Source: CBDCFV01 sp965203835 (lineage in GTDB: Bacteria; Chloroflexota; Dehalococcoidia; Lucifugimonadales; UBA3495). Taken from it: 64,000 nucleotides of DNA. Below the pieces are notes generated by a model. That model was not told where the DNA came from and ran no database searches. It saw only the letters and a list, made by a program, of their open reading frames with translations. The DNA lies in the NCBI GenBank assembly GCA_965203835.1, contig OZ241919.1, positions 1,736,001 to 1,800,000 on the forward strand, given 5' to 3'. Both the position numbers and the translations under genes were made by a program. Of this stretch, positions 20,201-26,142 are shown piece by piece. Numbering within the stretch: position 1 is the first letter of the stretch; every line of letters begins with the position of its first letter.

Positions 20201-20561
20201 CACCATGACCGATGACGGGGATGAGCAGTGGCCTGCAAGCTATGTGCCCACAGAGGATGAATCACCAGCTTGGTCGCCGGACAGTACCCAAATCGCGTTT
20301 GTGGTGGATCAAACAGAAGTCTATATCATGGACCTTGATAACTTCGATGTAGAGATTGATACCTACGCACAGACTCGAATCACAACTGGCGGCAGTTCCG
20401 ACGGCGGGCTGGACTGGAAACCCATACCATCTCGGAAAACTGACCAGGTTATGCTATCTACGGGTTGCTCCGTGTTGGCGGAGTGGGGTATTCGAACTCA
20501 CGGGGATCGTAGCCCACCATCTCCACGAATCCTTTGGCTCCGATGGGCTTGCCGTTCTTGA
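14283..20561 (+). CDS. Giant secreted protein: ZU5-like domain, 17 InlB-type repeats, TolB-like beta-propeller repeats
   Basis: About 2,092 residues from the ATG at 14283; a TTG at 14253 is also open, and neither has a clear Shine-Dalgarno. A hydrophobic export segment (LALALVAVIVALATGGTVILFL) is followed by a ZU5-like region (LASPAGDVLLEFPAGSV). Then comes an Ala/Pro/Thr linker at about residues 370-450. From about 573 to 1778 there are 17 repeats of 70-71 residues of the divergent InlB B-repeat type: LTxxxxPxxGGTVxPxG, GYxFSxWSGDCSG, CVVTMDxDKSVTANF. Each repeat has a spaced Cys pair. The end has about six PD40/TolB-like units (DGNSEIYVMNVDGSN, SPAWSPDGTKIAFVS). It is probably surface-exposed and involved in adhesion. 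Its last 104 bp overlap the convergent gene. Confidence 0.85.
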   Translation: MHRLPHHHLSSKSLALALVAVIVALATGGTVILFLPGWPPFPSSTPAGKAGTATVVVEPSKSARLASPAGDVLLEFPAGSVDRQTTVSYRRVSPTTITGLPPDFTLTDNVFDLYVVDTEASGDTEFRFLQPVTVTVFLGDDHATLSDGSYSNVAMQRFDTDSEEWVPLQTTIDLAARTAQVKIRSLDSLALTVRGPVSPPERVLTHGPMLPQGYLGRGVVSLTIPRELGETNTARVSLKIMLGDPYPAGRSTPWPTEGRITTEGQPPTVGDSLGVVTDASVPVHRRMSFKLDAPGFEMASPGAVPRKVRDGQAGWSWIITPTEGPLGEREVSALVTANGETLYTLKTTVKVTHPEPGTAVITNAGTYPHPTTTPAPVPTATPVVNPAPAVVPPASPTPAPVVTPTVAPLPAPTAPPVPVPSPTTVPSISPTTNETLATAIPTPTVRPSPSPRFRLFVNGVQAPALNDMVSVGGNPVILSKAAEVDGAFQFNDKVTIAVSLEPGYRVEWRGVDAIRGPFATVYMNQDRFVAMDIVPPSATPTPIPMQVPFHQPQPQVRERPPVVRRPTPRPVRIYSLTVKSVPEEGGSVSPEGITHHYAGVRVNLTATPADGYVLSHWSDLCLASLHCSVTLDSDKAVAAHFTRVFELATFPSPVDGGTVSPGGTTSHRASTTVTVLASPAEGRQFSRWTGDCSGSGACTVIMDSNKSVTAKFLPVFYLTATADPNDGGIVIPGGITSYVEGTNITVLAYPADGYRFSKWNGACAGAGPCSVTIKDNTTVTAKFERGVDLTVTTNPPNGGTVLPTGTTSHKPGTGLAIVASAAEGYQFSEWTGDCTGSNACVVNMDVDKSVTANFVRVFTLTSYVSPPGGGTTSPNSVTSHTAGSRVTVIASPTDGYQFMDWSGDCIGKNACVVIMDADKSVRANFAPVFGLTVAADPADGGTVLPGDVTSYVDGTRVTVLAYPAARYHFSKWSGDCSGNDSCLVTINEDKAVTANFIRGVDLTVAAKPPDGGTVLPSGETSHTPGGSVTVVASPADGYQFSEWMGDCSGSGNCVVTMDADKSVTANFIRVFTLTTHASPPAGGTVSPNNATSHTVGSKVTVVANPNEGYQFSEWGGHCTGGGACVVTMDTDQSVTANFAPVFALTATADPADGGTVLPNGVISYVDDTKVTVLAYPAAGYRFSEWSGDCSGNDSCVVTIDGDTTVTAKFVRGVDLTTATNLLDGGTVLPPGATSHNPGAAVTVVATAADGYQFSGWTGDCSGSGSCTVTMDEAKSVTANFAPVFALTATADPADGGAVLPGGVTSYVDGTKVTILAYPAAGYRFSEWSGDCTGNGPCAVRIDGDATVTAKFVRGVDLTTATNLLDGGTVLPSGETSHNPGAAVTVVATPADGYQFSGWTGDCSGSGSCTVTMDEAKSVTANFVGVFDLTVTAVPTGGGTVFPGSTTSYVAGYQVTVLARSAAGYQFAEWSGDCSGDSACIVTMDSHKSVTANFKPVFDLTVSADPVAGGTVLPDSATSYISGAHATVLAHSASGYQFSRWSGACSGSSACVVVMNEDKSVTANFGRVFDLTATVDPPEGGFLFPAGTTSYAEGGQVTMTVRPSYGYAFSEWEGDCSGSSSCVVTMDGDKAVTASFTPQYFLTAVASSSEGGTVSPPGTTQHTEGTEVTVTANPAEGYGFSGWNGDCSGAGPCVVTMDSDKTVTANFSTRFTLTTMAEPSSGGTVSPYGTTSYDAGAQVTVTATPASGYNFSGWSGDCSGSDNCVVTMDGDKSVTAKFTSTAAIAFHSSRDGNSEIYIMDTDGSNMTRLTNNTTADSDPNWSHDGSKIAFVAARDGNSEIYVMNVDGSNPVNLTNNEAEDISPAWSPDGTKIAFVSTRGSQQDIYVMDADGSNQTKLTDDAHLDDSPDWSPDGTKIVFVSNREGNNEIHRMQSDGTNVARLTNNPADDLSPVWSPDGYTIAFTTLRNKTDAEIYTMTDDGDEQWPASYVPTEDESPAWSPDSTQIAFVVDQTEVYIMDLDNFDVEIDTYAQTRITTGGSSDGGLDWKPIPSRKTDQVMLSTGCSVLAEWGIRTHGDRSPPSPRILWLRWACRS

Positions 20562-21738
20562 TACCCTTGCCGGTTACTGCACCTTCCCAGTAGGCCGGCA
20601 GTACGAACTCGCTCCCCCTGAACTCCGAGTCTTCCTGCAGGGCGGTGAGTTCGATTTCCAACGCTAACGGCTTTACCCTCAACTCCCAACCCATAGGGTA
20701 TTCGGCCCCGGTGGCCGGACTGGTCCAGGACCCGGTGGGCGTCCAGGATATGTCGTCTTCGTTGAGGTGCACCCACTGGGCATCGGGCGGGACGTAGGTG
20801 CCGTAGTTGATGATAGGGCTGCGGTCACTGGAGTCCCACGCCAAGGACACCGTAAGCTCCGAATCGTCATCAAACTGCAAGCTCAGCCAGTCCCAACCCA
20901 AGGGCGCGGTGCTGAACTCGCCCCACTGGTGGTCCATCCAAGCTATGCCGGACACCGTCCGCTCTTCGCCGCCCCCTTCCCGTCTTTCCCGCGCAGCCTG
21001 CCCCCGGCGGGTTTCCCGCCCCCCTTCCGGCAGGCCCGTGGTCAATGTGCCGGTGACGTCCAGCCGGGTCCGGCTGTAGTAGTAGGTCTCGCCAGCCCGC
21101 CCCAAGTCCACCAAGCCGGTCCCTTGGTGCAGGACTGGAGGCTTTCGGGAAGCGGCCTGCAACTCCAGGGCGTACTCTCCCACATCGAATGCCAGGTCGT
21201 ACTCTTCGCCGTTGCCGCTCATCCTCCAAGTGGACAGGGTAAAGTCGAACCCTCCGATGGATGCCTTGGCTTGGGGAGTGTCGGGTTGTTCCGCCGTCAT
21301 ATAGATGCCTTTGCCGTGGTCGGTCCAGCCCAAATGGGCCAGCCTCGGCGTCAAGCCGCTGGGAAGGAGCGACTGGAAAACCACGTAGTGGAAGCTGTAG
21401 TCGACGCCGCTGCCGTCGGTGAGGTGACCGTTGAAGTACCACCACTCGATGGGAGAGAGATGGGCGCCTTCATCATCCGGCAAGTCTATAGCCGCGCTTT
21501 GGCTGCCGCGGGACGGGGTTTCGGCAATGACCGGCGAAGGAGTCGGGGTTGGCGACGCAGTGGGAGTGGCGGTTGGCGCAGTCGTTTCCAGGGGCGCCAC
21601 TGTTGGTTGGCCTCCGGCGCTACTGCAAGCAAGTATAACCATGCTCAACAGACCGGCTATCAACATCCAACGCCTTGGGCCTGAAAGAGAGTAAATAGAC
21701 AATGGTCGGAGAGTCCAGCGTGCTATCATTCTCTCCAT
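20458..21738 (-). CDS. CrtC/AttH lipocalin-like lipoprotein
   Basis: 426 residues. The lipobox LSMVILAC is followed by a Thr/Pro linker. The core then has SPIEWWYFNGHLTDGSG, FHYVVFQSL, IAWMDHQWGEF and LGWDWLSLQFDDD. These are the signatures of the AttH/CrtC family of paired lipocalin-like domains (hydroxyneurosporene synthase homologues and secreted relatives). Enzymatic activity is uncertain: the secreted relatives are mostly uncharacterised, and this gene has no carotenoid genes beside it. A 66-bp dispersed palindrome is read in frame as GGRETRRGQAARERREGG between the two halves. Several in-frame starts exist; the lipobox requires one upstream of about 21640. Confidence 0.75.
   Translation of the reverse strand: MERMIARWTLRPLSIYSLSGPRRWMLIAGLLSMVILACSSAGGQPTVAPLETTAPTATPTASPTPTPSPVIAETPSRGSQSAAIDLPDDEGAHLSPIEWWYFNGHLTDGSGVDYSFHYVVFQSLLPSGLTPRLAHLGWTDHGKGIYMTAEQPDTPQAKASIGGFDFTLSTWRMSGNGEEYDLAFDVGEYALELQAASRKPPVLHQGTGLVDLGRAGETYYYSRTRLDVTGTLTTGLPEGGRETRRGQAARERREGGGEERTVSGIAWMDHQWGEFSTAPLGWDWLSLQFDDDSELTVSLAWDSSDRSPIINYGTYVPPDAQWVHLNEDDISWTPTGSWTSPATGAEYPMGWELRVKPLALEIELTALQEDSEFRGSEFVLPAYWEGAVTGKGIKNGKPIGAKGFVEMVGYDPREFEYPTPPTRSNP
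20971..21036. repeat. Dispersed palindrome inside the lipocalin-like gene
   Basis: A composite of the TTCCCGTCTTTCCCGCG arm and a CCTGCCCCCGGCGGGTTTCC arm. It is read in frame on the minus strand, in a loop between the two lipocalin-like halves. Confidence 0.8.
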
Positions 21739-21811
21739 TATCTCACGTACTCCGCATAGAGGCCCTCAATCAAGCGCGGAAAGGCCAGGAGTCGCAGAAG
21801 GGAGGTTAAGC

Positions 21812-22228
21812 ATGGCCACACTTACACCAGAGGAAATCGATGAGTACCTGGGCAACCCTCACGTTGCCCAATTGGTGACCATAAGACCCGATGGGAGACC
21901 TCACATAGCGCCCGTGTGGTACATCCGGGAGGGTGGACGGGTCAAGGTAATGACCTTCGAGTCGTCGGTGAAGGTCAGGAACGTCAACTCGAACTCCAAG
22001 GTAGCCATATCCGTCGCCACTGATGGGCACCCTTACCGGTACGTCATCCTGGAAGGGGACGCGGTAGTGACCAAGGAGGACCTGGAGCAGGAAGTGGAGC
22101 GCCTGTGCGTACACTATGAAGGGCCGGAACGCGGGGCCGAGTACACCAAGGAGTTGCTGGCCGGGTCAGGCATGGTAATGATCGACGTTGCCGTCCGGAA
22201 GACCATTTCATGGAAAGAGGACGAATAA
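21812..22228 (+). CDS. PPOX-class (pyridoxamine-oxidase fold) flavin/F420-dependent oxidoreductase
   Basis: 138 residues, with GGAGG six bases before the ATG. The split-barrel flavin-binding signature is clear: HVAQLVTIRPDGRPHIAPVW, then KVMTFESSVKVRNVNSNSKV, and YVILEGDAVVTKE. These small proteins bind FMN or F420 and reduce diverse substrates. The length and the KVRNVNSNSKVAI segment resemble the F420-type group (TIGR03618-like), but cofactor choice cannot be settled by eye. It is a stand-alone gene convergent with the esterase that follows. Confidence 0.82.
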   Translation: MATLTPEEIDEYLGNPHVAQLVTIRPDGRPHIAPVWYIREGGRVKVMTFESSVKVRNVNSNSKVAISVATDGHPYRYVILEGDAVVTKEDLEQEVERLCVHYEGPERGAEYTKELLAGSGMVMIDVAVRKTISWKEDE

Positions 22229-22250
22229 GCCGCTGCCAGTAAGGCGCCGC

Positions 22251-22268
22251 CCCCCGCCTTCGCGGGGG
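22251..22268. terminator. Hairpin between convergent genes
   Basis: CCCCCGC, loop CTTC, GCGGGGG: a perfect 7-bp stem in the 46-bp gap between two convergent genes. It lacks a U-tract and is a short form of the dispersed palindrome, so its action as a bidirectional terminator is inferred. Confidence 0.45.
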
Positions 22269-22274
22269 CAGGCG

Positions 22275-22964
22275 TTACACGCCGACCGGCAGGGGAGGCA
22301 GTACCCTGGATACCCAAGGCACCAAGTCGCTCAGCACCTCCATGCTTATTTCATGCCCTATATTGTACTCGTGGTACTCAGGGGCGTATCCGGCTCCTTG
22401 CAGGAAGGTCAAAGCGGCGTGAGCCCTGTCCATCGGCACCATGGCGTCGGCCAGCCCATGAGCGATGAAGATTGGCTGGGTGCGGTCCTGTGGCAATAAC
22501 GGCGTCAATTCGTCCGCGTCAGGCATAGTCGCGCTCAGGGCCGCCAGACCGGCGAAGGGCTCAGTCCGGGGCAGCCCGCACCGGTAGGTCATCCCGCCGC
22601 CCTGGGAAAAGCCCATCAATACGGCTTGGGCCGGCCCGACCTGGAAATGGCTGAACACCTCTTCAAAAAAGCCCGACAACAACTCAACGGCTTGGGTCAC
22701 CTGCTCCGGCGTCGCCATCCCGCGGGGAGCCATCCATCCGTAGCCGATGTGCCCGCCGCCGAGATCGAATGCCATAGGCGCATTGGGGCAAGCGTACACG
22801 TACCCTGTACGGCTGATAGCCGGGGACAGCCCCGCCAGGTCCTGCATGTTGGCTCCAAACCCGTGGAGCATGATCACCAGCGGGTAGGTCCGGTCCGGGT
22901 TGTAGTCGTCGGGCGTTATCGTCAAATATCTCAACCCGTTGCCCTGATGTTGCTCAGCCTGCAT
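22275..22964 (-). CDS. Phospholipase/carboxylesterase-type alpha/beta hydrolase
   Basis: 229 residues, the usual size of the small serine esterases in this family. The oxyanion-hole segment is VIMLHGFGAN. The nucleophile elbow is GFSQGG. The Asp is in HGLADAMVPM and the His in IGHEIS. The complete triad and order match the phospholipase/carboxylesterase family, which hydrolyses short acyl esters or lysophospholipids. No signal peptide is seen, so it is probably cytoplasmic. The ATG has GGAG eight bases upstream. Confidence 0.88.
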   Translation of the reverse strand: MQAEQHQGNGLRYLTITPDDYNPDRTYPLVIMLHGFGANMQDLAGLSPAISRTGYVYACPNAPMAFDLGGGHIGYGWMAPRGMATPEQVTQAVELLSGFFEEVFSHFQVGPAQAVLMGFSQGGGMTYRCGLPRTEPFAGLAALSATMPDADELTPLLPQDRTQPIFIAHGLADAMVPMDRAHAALTFLQGAGYAPEYHEYNIGHEISMEVLSDLVPWVSRVLPPLPVGV

Positions 22965-23038
22965 TAGAGACGCTCCCGGTCCGCCTCAGTACCCTCATCC
23001 TGGCTCCATTCCGGCCTGCCCCGGCGGGATTCCCGCCC

Positions 23039-23084
23039 CCCTTCCCCCGTCTTTCCCGCGAAGGCGGGAAAGACGGGGGAAGGG
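23039..23084. repeat. Perfect 21-bp-stem hairpin built from the dispersed palindrome
   Basis: The arms 23039-23059 and 23064-23084 are exact inverse complements around the loop GAAG. This is the longest uninterrupted copy of the repeat in the window. It lies upstream of the DUF952 gene and behind the divergently oriented esterase. A further half-copy (CCGGCGGGATTCCCGCC) precedes it. Confidence 0.85.
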
Positions 23085-23201
23085 CAGGCACTACGCGGGA
23101 AAGACTGGAAAGGGAAATGACAAGGGACTTTCGGGCGGCTTCTCAGTTAAAATGGCGATTACCTGGAACAGTATTCGAGTGGACTAACACGGTGAAAGGT
23201 C

Positions 23202-23549
23202 ATGGCGATTATATACCACTTGGTCCCTAAGTCTCATTGGGAATCAGCACAATGCGAGCCAGAATACCGGGCTGAAAGCTTGGCCACGGAAGGCTTCATC
23301 CATTGCTCCAAGGACCACGCCCAAGCCTTGGCGGTGGCCAACCGACTCTACGGCGGCCGCCGGGACATGCTGGTGCTGGAGGTGGAAACGGAGTGCTTAA
23401 CGTCCCCGTTGAAACACGAACCCAGCCGGTCCGGAGAGATTTACCCCCACATCTACGGGCCGCTGAACACCAGCGCGGTAACCGGGGTGCTCAATCTGCA
23501 CGTCGACCAGGAAGGCCGTTTCATAGCACTGGCTGCCGCTGAGGGATAG
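23202..23549 (+). CDS. DUF952 family protein
   Basis: 115 residues. The motifs YHLVPKSHWESA, ESLATEGFIHCSK and IYPHIYGPLNTSAV are the conserved blocks of DUF952, small cytoplasmic proteins of unknown function that adopt a beta-barrel fold. The ATG is preceded by AAAGG. The gene is monocistronic and converges with the cupredoxin gene. The conserved GFIHCS and PHIYG residues suggest a ligand pocket; no reaction is known. Confidence 0.85.
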   Translation: MAIIYHLVPKSHWESAQCEPEYRAESLATEGFIHCSKDHAQALAVANRLYGGRRDMLVLEVETECLTSPLKHEPSRSGEIYPHIYGPLNTSAVTGVLNLHVDQEGRFIALAAAEG

Positions 23550-23566
23550 CGCCTCGAACCCTCCCC

Positions 23567-24208
23567 TTAATTCACTATGAAGTCGCCAACCATGGTGGCG
23601 TTGTGCCCCGGGAAGGTGCATACGAACTGGTAGGTGCCTGCGGCAGGGGCGGTAAACTTGATCTCCTCTGCACCTCCGGCGTCAAGCAGACTGGATGCGG
23701 CAAGTACCCGGTCGTCATCCGGGGGAATCCAGCCGTTGGCAACACCGGCCAGTGTTCCCGCCAACGCCACTTCATCCTTTGTGCCCGCCTTGACCAGTAC
23801 CCAGTTGTGTTGCTGGACGGTAGCAACGTTGGTGAACGACAACGTCACCTCTGAGCCAGCGTTCACGGTGAGCGATTGTTTGTCGAACTGAAGTGTGTCG
23901 CCAACGACGCCGATGGTTAGCGCTCCCCCTGCGGACCCTTCCGGATTGGAGGACGATCCGCCCGTCACGGGTTGGACGCCGCCGGACGAGGGCGCCCTGG
24001 TCGCCGTCACCACCGGGGTCGGGGTTGGCGCAATAGTGCCTTTGTCCTTCGTTGGAGGGGCGGTAAACGGAAGGTCGCGGACGGTTTCCTGCTGACACGC
24101 CACCAACGACAGGGCCACTATCAGCGCCGCTAACCACGTTAGATGGCGGCGCCAGCGGCCGCCGGAATTTCTCACCGGGTCATCCACCGAACGGTGATGA
24201 GTATTCAT
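23567..24208 (-). CDS. Cupredoxin (azurin/plastocyanin-like) lipoprotein
   Basis: 213 residues from the ATG at 24208, which has GAGG upstream; the frame also opens at a TTG at 24247. The lipobox ALSLVAC is followed by a Thr/Pro linker and then a blue-copper domain. That domain has NAGSEVTLSFTNVATVQQHNW with the first His, and FVCTFPGHNATM with the Cys, second His and axial Met of a type-1 copper site. It is the last gene of the oxidase cluster. It is therefore a plausible membrane-anchored electron donor to the CuA centre, in place of or alongside cytochrome c. Confidence 0.85.
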   Translation of the reverse strand: MNTHHRSVDDPVRNSGGRWRRHLTWLAALIVALSLVACQQETVRDLPFTAPPTKDKGTIAPTPTPVVTATRAPSSGGVQPVTGGSSSNPEGSAGGALTIGVVGDTLQFDKQSLTVNAGSEVTLSFTNVATVQQHNWVLVKAGTKDEVALAGTLAGVANGWIPPDDDRVLAASSLLDAGGAEEIKFTAPAAGTYQFVCTFPGHNATMVGDFIVN

Positions 24209-24283
24209 AGTCCTCAACTTCAATCCCCTGTTCTCCTTGGCGGTCAATATGTATGACTACGGCCATGATTGGCTGGAACGCAG

Positions 24284-24520
24284 TCAGCGATCATAGCGAC
24301 CATTCCCGTTCAGGCCGGCAAACCCGTCAACGTTAGTCCTGAACGGGGCTGCCGGGCGATCGGACTCCTTGGCGATCCGGACGAGGAAAGCCAACAAGCC
24401 TCCTCCGATCAGGAAGATGGCTGCGAAGAGCACGCCCACCGCAAACCATAGCCCCGTCTCATCTCCAACGAGCCGTCCATGAAGCAAGACCGCGCCTGCG
24501 TTAGAAGTAAACCACACCAT
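24284..24520 (-). CDS. Small single-span membrane protein of the oxidase cluster
   Basis: Up to 78 residues. The core GLWFAVGVLFAAIFLIGGGLLAFLVRIAKES is one transmembrane helix followed by a basic segment and a hydrophilic tail ending in GNGRYDR. The ATG at 24520 overlaps the end of the second COX III-like gene by 20 bp; a TTG at 24487 is the alternative, and neither has a clear Shine-Dalgarno. Its position suggests an accessory subunit of the oxidase. I do not recognise the family. Confidence 0.5.
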   Translation of the reverse strand: MVWFTSNAGAVLLHGRLVGDETGLWFAVGVLFAAIFLIGGGLLAFLVRIAKESDRPAAPFRTNVDGFAGLNGNGRYDR

Positions 24521-25196
24521 ACAGAATCGGCCAGACCAGAACGACGAAGAACCAGAACATTCCCACGGCTTCCAGGCTGGCCATCCTCGGCGGGAACTTG
24601 TTGGCAATCGCCTTCCAAGTCACCAGACTAAGACACACCACGGCGCCCACTACGTGGACGGCGTGAAATCCGATGAGCACATAAAATATGGACGCATAAG
24701 AGCTGGAGGTGACGGTCAGGCCGTAGCCCAGCAACCGGACCCACTCCACACCCTGCAGGCATACGAACAGAACGCCTAGGGCCACGGTGGACACCAGCAA
24801 CAGGGCCAGTTTTCCATCGCCGGCCTTGTTTTCACTGTTGTACATCCGCCGGAAAGCGTACAACGTGACCCCGCTGGCCAACAGTATCGCAGTGTTTATC
24901 GCCGTGGCTTCCAAGGGATATCTGGGCTGGCCCAAGGGCGGCCATTCGTGCCACCCGGCCCGTATCGACAGGAAGGCGCTGATCAACCCGGCGAAAGTCA
25001 TGGCCTCCACAACGATGAACAACACGATTCCGAACCGGGCAAGGGCTATACGGTCGAGGCTGGGGCCGGTGTCCTCCCAGTAGGGCCCGTCCCCGTTTCC
25101 AACTCCTACCGGCGGGTCGGCAACACCGGACGACACGCCATGGCCGTTGCCGTTAGCGCCCCGCGACGACGGCGGTGTGATAGGCCGTTTCATCAT
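24501..25196 (-). CDS. Second cytochrome c oxidase subunit III-like protein
   Basis: 231 residues. A Gly-rich, hydrophilic 50-residue N-terminus is followed by five hydrophobic segments in the COX III order. It has the typical acidic residue in TM1 (IVLFIVVEAMTFAGLIS), QGVEWVRL, and IGFHAVHVVGAVVCL near the end. It differs strongly from the COX III encoded three genes upstream, so this is an old paralogue rather than a recent copy. It could replace or pair with that subunit, or belong to an alternative complex. Spacing to coxD is 19 bp. Confidence 0.8.
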   Translation of the reverse strand: MMKRPITPPSSRGANGNGHGVSSGVADPPVGVGNGDGPYWEDTGPSLDRIALARFGIVLFIVVEAMTFAGLISAFLSIRAGWHEWPPLGQPRYPLEATAINTAILLASGVTLYAFRRMYNSENKAGDGKLALLLVSTVALGVLFVCLQGVEWVRLLGYGLTVTSSSYASIFYVLIGFHAVHVVGAVVCLSLVTWKAIANKFPPRMASLEAVGMFWFFVVLVWPILYGVVYF

Positions 25197-25215
25197 GCCA
25201 TCCGGCGGGGTCCGC

Positions 25216-25539
25216 TCATCTTTTCAGGGTCATCGTAAGATCAAAGAAGGTGCCGGCGACAAAAAACCCGACAAAGAACAGGGCCATTAACCCCAGCACC
25301 CAAAGGTACTTCGCCTCGAAACGAAGGTGCATGAAGTTAGCCACCACCAGCGCCGCCTTGATGGCTCCCAAACTGAACAGGAAGGCCAGCAGCACAAAGT
25401 GCATGAAATGTAAGTGTCCCAGAAAATTGGTGACCAGGAGCGTGGCGACAATGCTGGTCCCGGTCAGGACCAGCAGTATGAACCAAATAAACAGGTAGTT
25501 TGGGAAATGCTCCTCGTGCCCGCCGTGTTCCGATTCCAT
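25216..25539 (-). CDS. ctaF: Cytochrome c oxidase subunit IV (prokaryotic type)
   Basis: 107 residues with a His-rich N-terminus (MESEHGGHEEHFPNY) and three transmembrane helices. The conserved pattern includes LGAIKAALVVANFMHLRFE, where the family has K-x-x-L-V-x-x-x-F-M-H. This small subunit is dispensable for catalysis in related oxidases and helps assembly. It lies 15 bp after the COX III stop within the operon. Confidence 0.87.
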   Translation of the reverse strand: MESEHGGHEEHFPNYLFIWFILLVLTGTSIVATLLVTNFLGHLHFMHFVLLAFLFSLGAIKAALVVANFMHLRFEAKYLWVLGLMALFFVGFFVAGTFFDLTMTLKR

Positions 25540-25554
25540 TCCTTAAGAACGCTC

Positions 25555-26136
25555 CTAGGAAAGGTAGAAGAGTGGCCAAAGGAAGAGCCACACAATGTCT
25601 ACGAAGTGCCAGTAAAGGGCCGCTGCTTCCAGGGTGAACTTGGGGCGCCAACTGCCCATATACAGGACCAGGATAATGACGAAGGCGACCAACCCGACAA
25701 GCACGTGCACCGCGTGAAGGCCCGTTGCCGTGTAGTAAAGTTGCCAGAACGGCCCGCTGTGGATGGTGTAATGGTGGGCGATTTCCGTGGGCCACTCGAC
25801 AATCCACTTCAGGCACAGGAAGAGGATGCCGAACAGCAGGCATCCAAGGATGCACAGCTTGGCCAACCCGTGCCTTCCCGTGGCGCTCATTTTGTAAGCC
25901 ACCGCCACGAGCATACTGCTTGTCAGCAAGTTGAATGTGTTTACCGAACCGATAATGGGATCAGTGTGAGATGACTCTTCAGCCCATCCCGGGAATGACA
26001 CCCGGAAGAGGACGATGGTCATGATGATCCCCCCGAAGAGGACCACCTCGCCGGACAGGAACAGCCACATGCCCAGCTTGGGCGGGCCTATCTCCGTCGG
26101 TTCAACGTACGCATCCATTTCCTGCGCGTGGGCCAT
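25555..26136 (-). CDS. ctaE: Cytochrome c oxidase subunit III
   Basis: 193 residues with five transmembrane helices, the short bacterial form that lacks the first two helices. Signatures are LGMWLFLSGEVVLFGGI, with the conserved Glu near the D-channel entry, TATGLHAVHVLVGLVAF, and the C-terminal LYWHFVDIVWLFLWPLFYL. It starts 6 bp after the coxA stop, so translation is coupled. Confidence 0.93.
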   Translation of the reverse strand: MAHAQEMDAYVEPTEIGPPKLGMWLFLSGEVVLFGGIIMTIVLFRVSFPGWAEESSHTDPIIGSVNTFNLLTSSMLVAVAYKMSATGRHGLAKLCILGCLLFGILFLCLKWIVEWPTEIAHHYTIHSGPFWQLYYTATGLHAVHVLVGLVAFVIILVLYMGSWRPKFTLEAAALYWHFVDIVWLFLWPLFYLS

Positions 26137-26142
26137 GGAACT

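Noticed and set aside
24409..24618. 69-codon minus-strand frame overlapping the second COX III-like gene
   Set aside because: It lies almost entirely inside that gene in another frame and lacks the transmembrane segment seen in the alternative frame.
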